Assembly: GCA_008729055.1 (NCBI GenBank)
Contig: SDUX01000010.1
Coordinates: forward strand, 682,001-746,000
Reading direction: 5' to 3'
From: Pyropia haitanensis
Taxonomy: Eukaryota; Rhodophyta; Bangiophyceae; Bangiales; Bangiaceae
DNA length: 64,000 bases
Positions within the stretch are counted from its first letter, which is position 1; every line of letters starts with the position of its first letter. Below the pieces are notes generated by a model. That model searched no databases, was not told the DNA's origin, and saw only the letters and a list, made by a program, of their open reading frames with translations. Positions 8,503 to 19,500 of the stretch are shown in pieces. Made by a program: the position numbers and the translations under genes.

Positions 8503-10412
8503 CTACACCTGGTCGCGTGCATGTCTTTGCGCTGCCGCCCGCATCCGCAGTGACGCACTCATCGAGCTGTTGCGCGGTGTGGATGCCATTGCCAGGTAAG
8601 GAGAGTGCGCAGCACTGCCAAACGGGTGGCTCATGTACGAGGACGCCCGCACGCCCGTTTCGTCCTCCTCATCCGAAGCGGCGTCCAGGTCAGCGTCGTC
8701 GTCGTCCCCGTCCGAGGCGCCTGGCAGCCCGATGGGACGCGAGCTCGGCGATACGCCCGAACCCAGCGGCTGGGTGGCAACGCCGCCATCGGTCGTGCCC
8801 AACACGGGCTCCGGGGCACCGCCATAACTGACGACTGCCTCCACGGCGCCAACGACGGCCGTTTCCACGACGCCCGGCGCCGCTTCGCGGACACGGCGGC
8901 GGGAGTGGAACTCGGCCATCAGCTGCGTGGCGTTGTACGTGAGGGTGCCCGTGACGAGGAGTACAAAGCCCGCCGCTTGGAGGAAGGAGTAGGGCGTCCA
9001 GCGCTCACCAAATCCGCCCTTGGTCACAAAGTAAAACAGGAAGAGGTCAATCACCCACACGCACAGCGTGCGGAGTGTCTCGAGGATGACCCGGTGAACG
9101 GCCGACAGAGACTGAGTCACCTGCATGCCGCACACGTTGTAGGCAAGCATGGCCGTCATGTCGCCCAGCAGCACCAACGCCACTTTCCACGAGTGGGCAC
9201 ACATATACACCGAATCCAGCGACTCCTCCAGCCGCCCGTGGTCGCGGCCAGGGAGGAAGTAGGCAAGCGGTAGCACCCACAGCACGCAGTGTGCAACGCC
9301 AAACAGGCCCTCCCATGCTACCACACGGATGGAAGACATGTGCAGGTTCTGCAGCAGGTACTCCTCCAACACCACCTGCGACGCCTGCAGCACCTGGCCC
9401 GCAATGATGATGATGACCCCAAACTTGATGTCCGCCTTGGACGTGGGGCTCTCCTCGCTCATAATGTTCGCCGTTCCCACCAGCGCAATGCCGGTGATGG
9501 CCAGGCCAATGCCCGCCCAGTTGTACTTGTCCAGCCGCCGCCCGAGGAAGAGGATGGACAGCAGCGCCGCAAAGATGAGCTGTGCACCCCGCAGCATCTG
9601 GTACACTGACACGGTGGTGTACAGGAGACCCGTGGTGCCACACGCGGTGGCAAACAGGTCAAAGAGCGTCGGCACGTTGATGACCCATACCGACTCTGTC
9701 CACGGGACGGCCTGCTGGGTGGCGTCGGCAGACACATCCACGCCCGCCCCACTGCCATTGACCGACGACACGACCCCCCCCTTCAGCGGCTCCGTCTCGG
9801 CCGCAGTCCCTGCGGGCCGGCGGGGCTTACGCTTGGGGAGGTCCAAGAGGATACAGAAGGACATTCCCACAAACATCTGGGGAGCACGGCGAGCACCCAG
9901 CGGTCACTCCAAACGCCACCGGCAGGACAGCACAACACAGAGAGGGCGGAAACGAGGACAGACCGTCAGCAGCAGCCAACACCGCATTACGGGGTGACCT
10001 CATGGCCACCTGCGGGGGCACCCAGCCGTCGCCAGGCAACCCCAAGAATGGGTTGACAGAGGGGCCAGCCGCGCGCCACGACCGCCAATCCCCACGAAGA
10101 CCACAGCACCAGGAGCCCCACCTCAGCATCCACCGCCAGCAGGTGCCACGGCCGGCAGCGCCCGACGCAAAAGGAAACGCCCCGCCGTCCGGTCACCAAC
10201 AGAAGCGATGTCATCGTGGTCGCTTCCCACAAAACCCCCCAAAAAACAGGAGCGGGGGGAAAACGTACCGCGAGCACCTGGAACCAGGGCTTCTCAAACT
10301 TGGCAACCTTCCCGTACCGGTTGGCCCCCTCGGCATAGTAGATGAGCTTGGCAAACAGGGAGCAGAGGGTGCCAAACGTCAGCAGCCCGGCAATGGCGGT
10401 GAAGCGCGACAT
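8503..10412 (-). CDS. SLC35F6: SLC35F6-like drug/metabolite superfamily transporter, two exons
   Basis: This is a ten-helix nucleotide-sugar-transporter-like carrier of the DMT superfamily. Human SLC35F6 lies in lysosomal and mitochondrial membranes. Exon 1 is 10412-10269 (48 codons, MSRFTAIAGL to KPWFQVLA). The intron is 10268-9877, with donor GTACGT and acceptor CCCCAG. Exon 2 is 9876-8503. The joined product has 505 residues. Joining gives PWFQVLA-MFVGMSFC, the conserved first-helix region. Family motifs follow: VYQMLRGAQLIFAALLSILFLGR, LVGTANIM, GVIIIIAGQVLQASQVVLEEYLL and ETLRTLCVWVIDLFLFY. The last 150 or so residues form an Asp/Glu/Ser-rich cytosolic tail absent from animal members (about 370 residues). 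Confidence 0.9.
9877..10268 (-). other. Intron of the SLC35F6-like gene
   Basis: The intron is 392 bases and phase 0. The donor GTACGT follows GCG, and the acceptor CTCCCCAG precedes ATGTTTGTG. The frames and family alignment of both flanking exons support it. Confidence 0.85.
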
Positions 10413-11241
10413 GGCGGCAGGCAGCAGCGGGGGCCACCGGTCGCGGGTTGCGTAGCGGGGGGGGAGGAGGTCGAGAGGGACGGTAGCACGGCGGGGGGGC
10501 AAGAGGACGACGGCTGGCGCGTGCGCCAGCGTCACGACACCAAGCGCGCCGGCGTCACGACACCAGGCGCGCGGCGGTGGCGGCGTTCTGGCCAAGGCCG
10601 CGGTCACCGAGCGGGCTCGCCACCACGCGGGAGGGGGGACACTCTGACAGAGCCTGGCAGCGCGCCGCGCGGCGGCCCGGCGGGCCGCGACCCTCGCATG
10701 CGCCGCCGATCGGGGCGATCCCCGCGCGGGGCACCAAATTGGGCATCGGAGATTGCCGTCGTCGCCCGCGCTGCCACTGCCGCTCGGGCGGGCGGCCGGC
10801 CCGCCGCCAGGCCCGCCGCCAGGCCCCGCGGGCTCGCCCACTGGCGAGGCGGACAAGCGGTGGTGGCCAATCGCGTCGCCCGTCGCCGCGCCGTGGCGGC
10901 GGGCCACGGGCCAACCAGGGGTGGGGATCACAGCGCAAGAAAAAACAACAAAAAAAAAACGGGGGAGGAAACAATGTCAATCGGCGACGGCGGCGCCCGG
11001 CCGGCGCCCCGCCCGAACGTGGCGCCGCCACCCCGCGCACGTCCCGTCTCTCTCGCTGTACAGGGCGCGCAGCAGCAGGGGCAACGGAGCGGACAGGCCG
11101 AAAGAAAAACCAAGGGAAGGAAGCGGCCCGCTCCACCTCACCCGGCGGGAGGCACCACACCGTGCACGCCAGCGTCGCCATCCCCGCAGGTCAGCGCAGG
11201 GGGGGGCATGGGGACGGGCGCGGGGGCGCGCGCGGGGATGG
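10413..11241. other. Intergenic region upstream of the SLC35F6-like gene
   Basis: The sequence is GC-rich with long open frames on several strands but no conserved block. An A-rich stretch at 10930-10975 interrupts it. It must contain the transporter promoter and the 3' end of NFRKB. Confidence 0.35.
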
Positions 11242-12931
11242 CTACCTTTTGCGCGCCCGCGACGCGGCCGCCGACCGGCGGCTGCGCGCGACCGCCCGGT
11301 CGGGCTCGCGCGCCCAGGCGGGCGTCGGGAAGCTGTCGGCGGTGCGGTCATTGTGGAGGTAGCACCAGTGCTTGGTGTCCGGGTCGTACCGCACCGGCGC
11401 GTCGTCCTCATAGTGGAGGCGGTCCAGGGCGCCGCTGACCACCCCGTTGAGCTGCGAAAAGGTCGCCCCGTCGCGCAGGTACTGGCTGTCGCGGAGCAGG
11501 TCACAAATGTCGGCGCGCGTGCCGCGGCCGTGGACGAGCCGGCTCGCCGCGTCCCGCACGATGCACAGGATGGTCACGTGGCTGGGCCGCTCGTTGCGCA
11601 GCAGCGCATGCTCCCGCGGCCGCCCCCCGTCGAGGGCGGGCCCCCGCTTGAGCGGCGACACCACCGAGTTGCCCCACGGGTTGATAAACGTGAAGGAGCG
11701 CTCGGGCATCTGGTAGCGCTGCGTCTCCTGCGCGCGAAAGTGCATGACGCGGCGCCAGCGCGCCGCGTCCCAGTCCGCGTGGCCCCCACCCGCGGGGATG
11801 GCCGGCACCGCCAGGGGCATGTCCCCGCCGCCGCGGCCAGCGTCGCCGCCGCCGACGCCGCCGCGGAGGCCGCGGCTGCCAAAGTAGGTGCCCCGCCCGC
11901 CGGCGACGCCGCCGCCGCCCGCGGCGCCCAGCGCGAGGCCGCCCACCACCCCGTCGGCGCCGCCGCTCATAATGTCGGCGCCCGCGTCCGCGTCGCCGGC
12001 GGCCCCGTCCGCAGAGGCGGCCGCCAGAGACGCGCTCCGGATGGCCGCCGCCGCCGCGGGCACCTCCCCGAGCGGCACCGGCGCCTTGAGCGCGCGCACC
12101 CGCCGGACCAGCGTGTTGTGATACTCGGCGAGGCTGGCCAGCGCGTGCCGCCGCGCGAGCAGCGTCACCCGCACCCGCCACCGGCGGACGCGCGGGTGCG
12201 TCAGGCCCGCCGCGACGGCCGCCCACGCGTCATCCCGCGACGCGCCGCCGGCGCGGAGGGTGGCGCCCGACAGGATGTCGGCGGCCAGCCGGTTCTGGTC
12301 CTCCCGCCCGAGCTCGGGCGGCAGGTAGCACCGCAGGGCGGCGCGCTCCTCGGGCGACAGCCGCGACCGCCACACGTGCGCGTTGAGGATGGCGTCGGGG
12401 GTGACGCCGAGCGCGGCGAGCGCGCCAACCTGCCCCACGTAATTCTCCAGCGGGTTGGCCGTGTACTCATCGCCCGACGAGTCGCCCCCGCCGCCGCCGC
12501 CGCCGCCGCCACCGCCGCCACCGCCGCCGCCGCCGCCGCCGCCACCGCCGCCACCACCCGCTGCGCCACCCGCAACGGTCGCACCCGGCCCCGCAGAGCC
12601 CGCCCCCCCCCCGGCAGGCCTGCCCGCCCCCCCCCCCCAGCGCCCTGCGCGCCGCCACCGCCGGTGCCCCCACCGGCGGCGCCGCCGCCTCCCCGCTTGA
12701 CGCCCGCCGCGGCCGCCGGCCCGCCCGGCACGTACGCGCTGCGGCCCGTCGACGCGTCCCGCGCCGCCGCCCCCCGCCCGCGCCCCCGCCCGCGCCCGCG
12801 CCCGCGCCCGACGCCGCCGCCGCGCGGCGACGCGCCGGCGGCGCCGCCGCAGCCGCCGCGGCGGCCGCGGCCCCGGCCCGACGCGGTCGTCAACGGTGGT
12901 GGCGGCGGCGGCGGCGGCGGCAGCGGCGGCA

Positions 12932-12970
<39 letters not shown>

Positions 12971-14291
12971 GCGGCGGCGGCGACGACGCCCCGTCCCGCC
13001 GCCGCTGCCAGTGGCCGCTACCCCCCGCGAGCGGCAGCGGCGGGGACGCGTCGGCCGCCCGCCGGCCGTCGGGCGACCCGTCGGCGGCGGCGCCGCCGCT
13101 GCCGCGGCCGCGGCGCTTCTTGCGCGGGCCCGCGGCGGCGGCAGTGGCGCCGCGGCCGCGGGCCACCGGCCGCGGCGAGCCGCCACTGTCGCCGTCGGTG
13201 GAGCGGTCGCGGCGGCGGCGGCCGCCCCCATCCCGGCCGTCGGCCGGGAGGCCACGCCCACGGCCGTCACCGTCGCCGCCATCGTCGACGGCGGCGTCGG
13301 CCCTGCCGCCGCGGCGGCCGCCGCCCCCACCGTCGTCCTCTTCCGCATCCTCGGGGGTGCTGTCAAACAGCCCGTCATCCGCGTCGCCCATCCCGTCCCC
13401 GTCCACCAGGCCCCCATCGTCGTCATCGTCGTCGTCGCCGTCGCCGCCACCATCCTCGTCACTGTCGCGCTCACTCCCGCCGCGCCGGCGGTGGTGGTCG
13501 CGGCCCGCCGGGCGGGAGCCGCCACGCCGTCGGTCGTCGCCGCTGGCGTCACCCCCCTCCACCCCACTGTCCGAGGCGGTGGACGACCGGGAGGAGCGGC
13601 CGCCGCGCGCCGGCGGCGGCGAGTCCCACCGGCGCCCCCCCGACCGGCCGTGGCGGTCGTAGCTCCCCCCGTCGTCGGCCGCATCCATGGCGCGCGCACG
13701 CCCGCGGCCGCGGCGGTCGTCCACATCATCCTCCCGGTCCGACGAGGAGCGGGACCCCCCCCGGCGGCGGCGGCCGCCGCCGCGGCGCGCCAGCGGGCGG
13801 TGGTGCCCCCCCCCACCCCCGTACCCGCCGCCCCCGCCGCCGCCCACGCCCGCCGGCTCGTCACCGCTCAGCTCCGCCTCCTCCTCTGCCTCCCAGCCGT
13901 CGCTGCCGCCCGCGGCGCGCGCGCGGGGCGCGGCGGCGGTGCCCCCCCCCCCCCCCCGCCGCGCCGCCGCGCGCTCCAGGCCGTGGATCGGCCCCGTCCA
14001 GCCCGCCGGCGGGCCGCCGTCAGAGCCGCCGCCATTGGACGCGGCGATGTCCGCCTCGTCGCCCTCAAACTCGTCCGAGCTGATATCCCGGCCGAGGCGG
14101 CGGCTGCCGCGGCGGCGGCGGCGGCCGCGCGCCGACGACGGCCGCCGCGGCCGGGGGGAGATCCCCCCGCCAGGCCCCTCCACCCCACCCGCCATGCCGC
14201 CGCCGCCGCCGCTGCTGCCGCGGCCGCTGTCACCGGTACCGCCGCCGCCGTCGCCGTCGCCGCCGCCGCTGCCGCCACCGCCGCGGCCGTG

Positions 14292-14326
<35 letters not shown>

Positions 14327-14417
14327 GGCCGCCGCCACCGCTGCGCGCGCCATAGCCCCCATCCCCGCTGCTGATGTCGCCGTCCACGTCCGACATGGGC
14401 CGCGAGGAGGACGACAT
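11242..14417 (-). CDS. NFRKB: NFRKB / INO80G subunit of the INO80 chromatin remodeller, with a one-base frameshift
   Basis: NFRKB is a metazoan and plant subunit of INO80 with an N-terminal DEUBAD-like domain and a winged-helix domain. The start ATG is at 14417. Residues 1 to about 600 are disordered and Gly/Ser/Asp/Arg-rich. The DEUBAD-like part lies at about 12460-12090: NPLENYVGQVGALAALGVT, AHVWRSRLSPEERAALR and YLPP. The winged-helix region is at about 11700-11330: SFTFINPWG, RPSHVTILCIVRDAASRL, GTRADICDLLRDSQYL, QLNGVVSGALDRLHYEDD and WCYLHNDR. It matches plant NFRKB closely. The disordered half and the conserved half are in different frames. They join within the C10 (12603-12612) or C12 (12627-12638) run if one base is added, giving about 1058 residues. 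An Arg/Lys-rich end (SRRSAAASRARKR) may be a nuclear signal. Confidence 0.85.
12603..12638. other. C10 and C12 runs at the NFRKB frame break
   Basis: Two C runs (12603-12612 and 12627-12638) lie between the disordered N-terminal frame and the DEUBAD-containing frame. One added base in either joins them. Confidence 0.7.
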
Positions 14418-14940
14418 GGCGCCGACGCGACCCGCCCGCCGGGCGCGGGCACTGGGGGGACCCGCGGCAGAGGCGGCCGCCACCGCGGTGGCCAGGACGC
14501 GCGCGCCCGGCTCGGACTTCGCCAGAGTGACGCGCCGCGCACACGTGTTACCCGTGTGACCACTCCCTGTGACCTGGCAGCCTGTAAAGTGGCACCCCTA
14601 TATGAAAACCAGAATTGGGACGCACATCGATCGTGATGAAAGCGTTACAAGTACGCGTGGGATTGAGACAAGTATTGCCGTTGTCCCAGTCGGGTCAACA
14701 CGCACCTTCCCCAACAGACAAGCTCCCGTCCGCAGCCCGTGCCTGCTCGCCAGCAACCGTAGGCAAGCACACGACCACAGGCTGCTTGGACCCTAGAAAA
14801 AGACAAAACAGCACGCCTCAACGCCATACATGCAACACGCCACGGTCCGCTCCTGCCTCTAACCCCACCCCCACCCCCAATGCCAATTTCTACTCCCCCA
14901 GCTAACCCCCGCGCGGCCCGCCTGCGGCGTCACCGCCGCC
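14418..14940. other. Intergenic region between NFRKB and RsmG
   Basis: This 520-base spacer between tandem minus-strand genes includes an AT-richer part at 14555-14850. It should contain the NFRKB promoter and the 3' end of RsmG. No coding or RNA gene was seen. Confidence 0.4.
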
Positions 14941-16089
14941 TCACAATGGCCGGTCCTTTTGCGGGTTGCCCCGTGGGTACCCCGCCGGCGTCGGCCGCAC
15001 CTTTTCCACCACCACAATCGCGCGGGCGCGGTCCCCCCCCCGCCCTCCCGCCCGCGGCGGCAGCGCCGTGCTGCCGTCGACGGGCGTCACCGCCCGGAGG
15101 GCGCCGCCACACACCCGCACCGCGGTGGCGGCGGCGGCCACCTCGGGGCTGCCCGGCCCAACGGGCACCACAACCCCGCCCCCTGCAGCCGCCGCCGCCG
15201 TCGCCGCCGCCGCCGTGGCGTCGCCGCCGCCCACGCCCAGCGGTGCCCCCCCTCCTCCCCCCGCGCGCGCGCCCCGCAGCCCCGCCGCGTCCGCCTCGAG
15301 CGCCTTTTGCGCGAGCAGCACCCCCCCTACGCGGAGCAGCGGGAGGCCCAGCTCCGCGAGCACCCGCAGCTCCGCCACCGCCCGCGCCGTCACCGCGTCG
15401 TACGCGCCGCGGTGCGGCGAGGCGGGCGCGCCGAGCGCCTCGGCACGACCCCACAGCGGCGTCACGTTGGGGAGGCCCAGCGCGGCGGCGGCGGCGGCGT
15501 GCCAGCGCGTTTTTTTCCGCACGCAGTCGTTGAGGGTGACGGCCCAGTGGGGGCGCGCGATCGCCAGCACCAGGCCGGGGAAGCCGCCGCCAGAGCCGAG
15601 GTCCAGCACCCGCAGCGGCGGCGCGCCGCCGCCGCCGCCGCCACCGCCATCGCCACCGCCGCCGCCACCGCCGCCACCGCCGCCGCGTCTTTGCGCCGAC
15701 GACGCGGCCGCGGCGAGGTCATCGAGCGCCGGCAGCAGCGACAGCGCGTCGGCAATGTGCTTGGACGCCACGCCGTCTGCGTCACGGACGGCGGTGAGGT
15801 TGGTAGAGCCGTTGGCCTCGAGCAGCAAGGCGGTGAGCGCGTCAAAGCGGGCGGCCGTGCCCTCCGGCAGGGGGGTGGGCAGCGCCGCCATGGCCGCGGC
15901 CAGCGCGGCACGGCCAGCGCCGGGGGGGTCTGCCGCCGGCACCGCTTCTGGGAGGGACGCCCGCGCCGTTGGGGCGGGGGGGGGGCGGCACGGACGTGCC
16001 GGCCTCGGCGGGGGGGGGACGCCGCCGCCACCGCCGCCGCCCCGCCGGGGGGGGCGGCCGGGGGACGCCGCCCGCAGCAGCGTCGCCAT
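14941..16089 (-). CDS. rsmG: RsmG (GidB) 16S rRNA m7G527 methyltransferase, probably plastid-targeted
   Basis: RsmG uses S-adenosylmethionine to methylate N7 of the guanine equivalent to E. coli G527 in 16S rRNA. In algae and plants it acts in the plastid. The protein has 382 residues (bacterial about 210). The first 90 or so form an Arg/Ala/Pro-rich N-terminus consistent with a transit peptide. Family motifs follow in order: NLTAVRDADGVASKHIADALSLL, the SAM loop VLDLGSGGGFPGLVLAIA, CVRKKTRWH, YDAVTARAVAELRVL, LPLLRVGGVLLAQK, and the C-terminal VVEKVRPTPAGYPRGN. A poly-Gly run (about 15620-15690) is inserted before the SAM loop, and another Gly/Ala-rich insert follows LLAQK. G10 and G9 runs near 15980 and 16010 lie in the variable N-terminus, so its reading frame is less certain than the core. 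Confidence 0.92.
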   Translation of the reverse strand: MATLLRAASPGRPPRRGGGGGGGVPPPPRPARPCRPPPAPTARASLPEAVPAADPPGAGRAALAAAMAALPTPLPEGTAARFDALTALLLEANGSTNLTAVRDADGVASKHIADALSLLPALDDLAAAASSAQRRGGGGGGGGGGGDGGGGGGGGAPPLRVLDLGSGGGFPGLVLAIARPHWAVTLNDCVRKKTRWHAAAAAALGLPNVTPLWGRAEALGAPASPHRGAYDAVTARAVAELRVLAELGLPLLRVGGVLLAQKALEADAAGLRGARAGGGGGAPLGVGGGDATAAAATAAAAAGGGVVVPVGPGSPEVAAAATAVRVCGGALRAVTPVDGSTALPPRAGGRGGDRARAIVVVEKVRPTPAGYPRGNPQKDRPL

Positions 16090-16524
16090 ACCGCGGCACT
16101 ACCCAAGGCGGACAGGGGTGCGCGAGGCACCAGGAAGGCGGCCATGGTGGTGAAGAGCTCGGGAGGAAAGGATGGGGTGATGGCAGAGGCGGAGCGCCGG
16201 CGATGCAGAGTCGTCGTTCTCCGTCCCCGCGATGGAGGCAGGCAGCCCCGCGGGTGTGAACGATGATAGAGTGGGCAGATCCCAGACGCGGCCGAGTCCC
16301 ATTGAAGACGGCGGGCCCGAAGCTTCACAAGAAGATGCCAAAAATGGATAATTAGACTCGTTGAAAACAACAAAAATCGAAAGAGAAAGACAATAACGAC
16401 GAAAAAGCATGCACGAAGACAAGCCAGGAAACACACGGTGACTGCGGGCGACCCAAGGCACGGGCGGGCTCCCCCCATCTCTCCTCTCCCTCTCCCCCCC
16501 ACCTACCCCCCCACATCCCCGCCA
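16090..16524. other. Intergenic region upstream of RsmG
   Basis: A less GC-rich patch at 16340-16440, with short A-rich stretches, lies between RsmG and the giant ARM/ankyrin gene. No coding was seen. Confidence 0.4.
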
Positions 16525-19500
16525 TCATCCAGTTCGTCGCCCCGAAGAAGATGGGTCACCCCGCCCCGCCGCCGGCGACGCCATGTCCGCGGGGTCATTA
16601 AGGATCGAGTCAATGTCAAAGCCAAAGTCTTCCTGCGCAAAGTCCGAGCCGAGGTCCGTCGGCGGCGGCCGCCGCTCCACGGCGGGTCCCCGCGGCTCCT
16701 CCCGCTGCGCCATGGCGGCGGCGGTGAGGCTCGCACCAAAGGCGCCGCCAATGCCGGGCGGCCGCGCGTCCGACATTGTCCGCCGGTGCGGCGCACCCAG
16801 CGGCGGCCGTGACAGCGAGCTGGACGGCCCGCCCAGCGACGCGTGTCCGCCGCCGTGGCCGAGGTGGTGATGCGGCTGCTGCAGCGGCGGCAGCTGCAAT
16901 GCAGAGGCGGACGACGAGTGCGGCGACCGCGGCGGCAGCGGCGGCGGCAGCGGCTTGGCGGGGTGAAACTCCCGACCCCGCGCCGCGGCCGACAACAGCA
17001 GGGAAGAGGACGCACGGGAGGCGGCCTCACGCGCATGCGCAAGCCCAACCGCATGGCTCCCGTCGTCGGGGGCGTCGCCAATGACGCCCACCGCAGACCC
17101 CGACCCGGTGCTCGCACCCCCAACGGTGCTGCTGCCACTGCCGCCAAAGCGGTTGCTCAGCGGCGTGGCCATCGAGCCGTACGCAGGCGAAGAGGCGGAC
17201 AGGCCGGGCGACTGGGTGCCTGCACCGCTTGAAGGCAGCCGAGAAGGGGAAAAGGTAGGGCTGCTGGCCCCACTGCTGCCGCCCACGGCCTCTGGTGACG
17301 CAGTCCACCGCCCGCCGCCACCGCCACCGCCGCCCATGAAGCGGGAGAAACCGCTGCTCCCAGCGCCACCCGTCGATGCTCCACCCACACCCGCAGACGC
17401 GGCAGCAGTGATGTTCCCAAAGCTGCTATTCCGCGGCGCTTTCAGTCCGCTTCCTCGGACGCCGCCGTTCGGGTGGCTGCCAAGCCCCCCTGGCTGGAGC
17501 GGCGGCACCAGAGATGACGGCAAGCCCGACCCGCTGGACGAACCGCCACGACCACCGAAAAGAGGAGGCGTCGCCGACGTCGCGGGCAAGTCACCAGCCA
17601 AACTGCTTGGAGTAGGAAAGCCTTGCGCTGAGCGGCGCTGTACCCGGTGCAGCAGGTCCACAGACGTCGCCTCCAGCAGACTGTGGCAGTGCACACAGCG
17701 CAACATAGCCCCGTCGCCGAAAGCCAGAAAATAGTGATCACAGCCTGGCAGCAGGGACACAAAAGATGACGAAGCTTCGACGAGCGCCCGGTCCACCGTC
17801 GGGTGGCCAACCTCGCCACGCCCACTCAGCTCGCCCATACTCAGTGATTGGTGCAACGGGCGCACGCTGCGCATGCCAGGGGCCGACCCTGGGGGCGGCA
17901 CCGACGGGATGAGGGGCATGCCCATTTGACCACCAAAAAAGCCGGGGGTGGAGCCAACGCTCAGACCAGGTAAGCCTGACACAATCCCAGAAGATGTCGA
18001 AAAGGAGGTGCCCGACAAGGGCGGGAATGCCCGCCCATTGACTTGCTGTTGCTGCTGCTGCTGCTGCTGCGGTGGCGGAGGCGGGGGTGGCGGCGGGTGC
18101 GACGGCGGCGGCAGAGGAATAATCGGCTGCGACAGCTGCGACGTCTGCTGAGATGGGTGACGCTGATTAAATGCCGCCACTGCCGCTGTCCTCGTCGCCA
18201 TCGCCGCGGCCAGAGCGTGCTGACGGTGATGTGGGTGGAAGTGCTGCCGCTGATGCACCAACGGGGGCGCCTGCGGCGCAGGCGTCGAAACAAAAGGAGG
18301 CGCAGGCGCCGACCGGGGACGCGTCGTCGGCGATGGCGGCACGTACGGTGTTGCACTCAGTGACAGGGCGGCGGTCCGCGACGGAGGTGCCAAGGGGCGC
18401 CCAGCCAGCGCAGGCAGCGGGAAAGTAGGAGGAACAGACGGTGGCACCGGGCTACCCGAAACAACCGCAGGACGAAATGCAGGGGGCACAGGCGAAGAAC
18501 TGGATACCGGGGGGGGCTTGATGCCGGGAGGCTGCAGCACGTGAAACGCAGACCGCTTCTTGGATGCACTCAATGGAAGAGAAGACGGCGGCAAGCTGCT
18601 GGGGCCTGCCGGCAGGCCACTGGCACCATGTCCCCCACCAGCCATAGGCTTGCGGTCCGCGAGGGGCAAAGCGACCACCTTGTTTGCCACGGAGCCCTTG
18701 GTACTAGGCGAGCTACCCGGGCCGTGCACAGAGGCGGCGGCGTCCCCCCCCGACCCTGCACCTGGGCGTCCTGGGCGAGCTGGGGACACGACACCGGCGG
18801 TGTGGCCCTTGCGAGACGATTCGGAAGAGGTCGCGTAAGTCTTTCCGGTGCCCCGCGCACCGTCGTCGGCACCGCTGTGGCCAGACGCCGAGTGCAGTGA
18901 CCCAGTCACCGACCTGCGACCAGATCCCGTGCCAGGCGACCTCCGCGGTCGGATGAGCGCAGCCGCTGACTCCTTGGCTGCCTCCACCTCGTCCAGTACC
19001 AGCTGCTGCTCGGCAACTTGCAACCGTTCCAAGTCGGCGGTGGCCGCCGCGAGCGCCGCTTCGCTCGCCGCCGCATCCATCTCCTCGAGGAAGACTGCTG
19101 GGAGCAGCGCACCAGCATCGCTGGGGTCTGCCACAGTCTCTGACCCGCCCTTTCCCATGTCGCCAAGCGAAGGCGCCGTACCACCCTTGGCCCGCTTCTT
19201 GCGTCGGTTCTTGCGGTCGACCACGCTCTCTGCAAGCGCATCGACAGACACCTTCTGCTTGCCAGCAGACAACGGCGACGTTGCACCAGATACCGACGCC
19301 GGCGAGGACGTCAGGAACGAACGGCGATATGACGATATCGCCGCCGCCAAAGAGGGCGCGTCGACATGTACCGCAGAGGACGACAAGACAGCCCTGCCAA
19401 TGACCGCCAGCTCACCGGCCTGCAGTCGAAGCCGCTGGGCAAGCTCCATGAGCCGATCATCAAACTGGGACGCCTTGCGCACTAGCTTGACCAGCTTCTC

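Noticed and set aside
11888..14636. Long plus-strand Pro/Ala/Arg frames over NFRKB
   Set aside because: They are antisense shadows of the Gly/Ser/Asp-rich disordered region of NFRKB.
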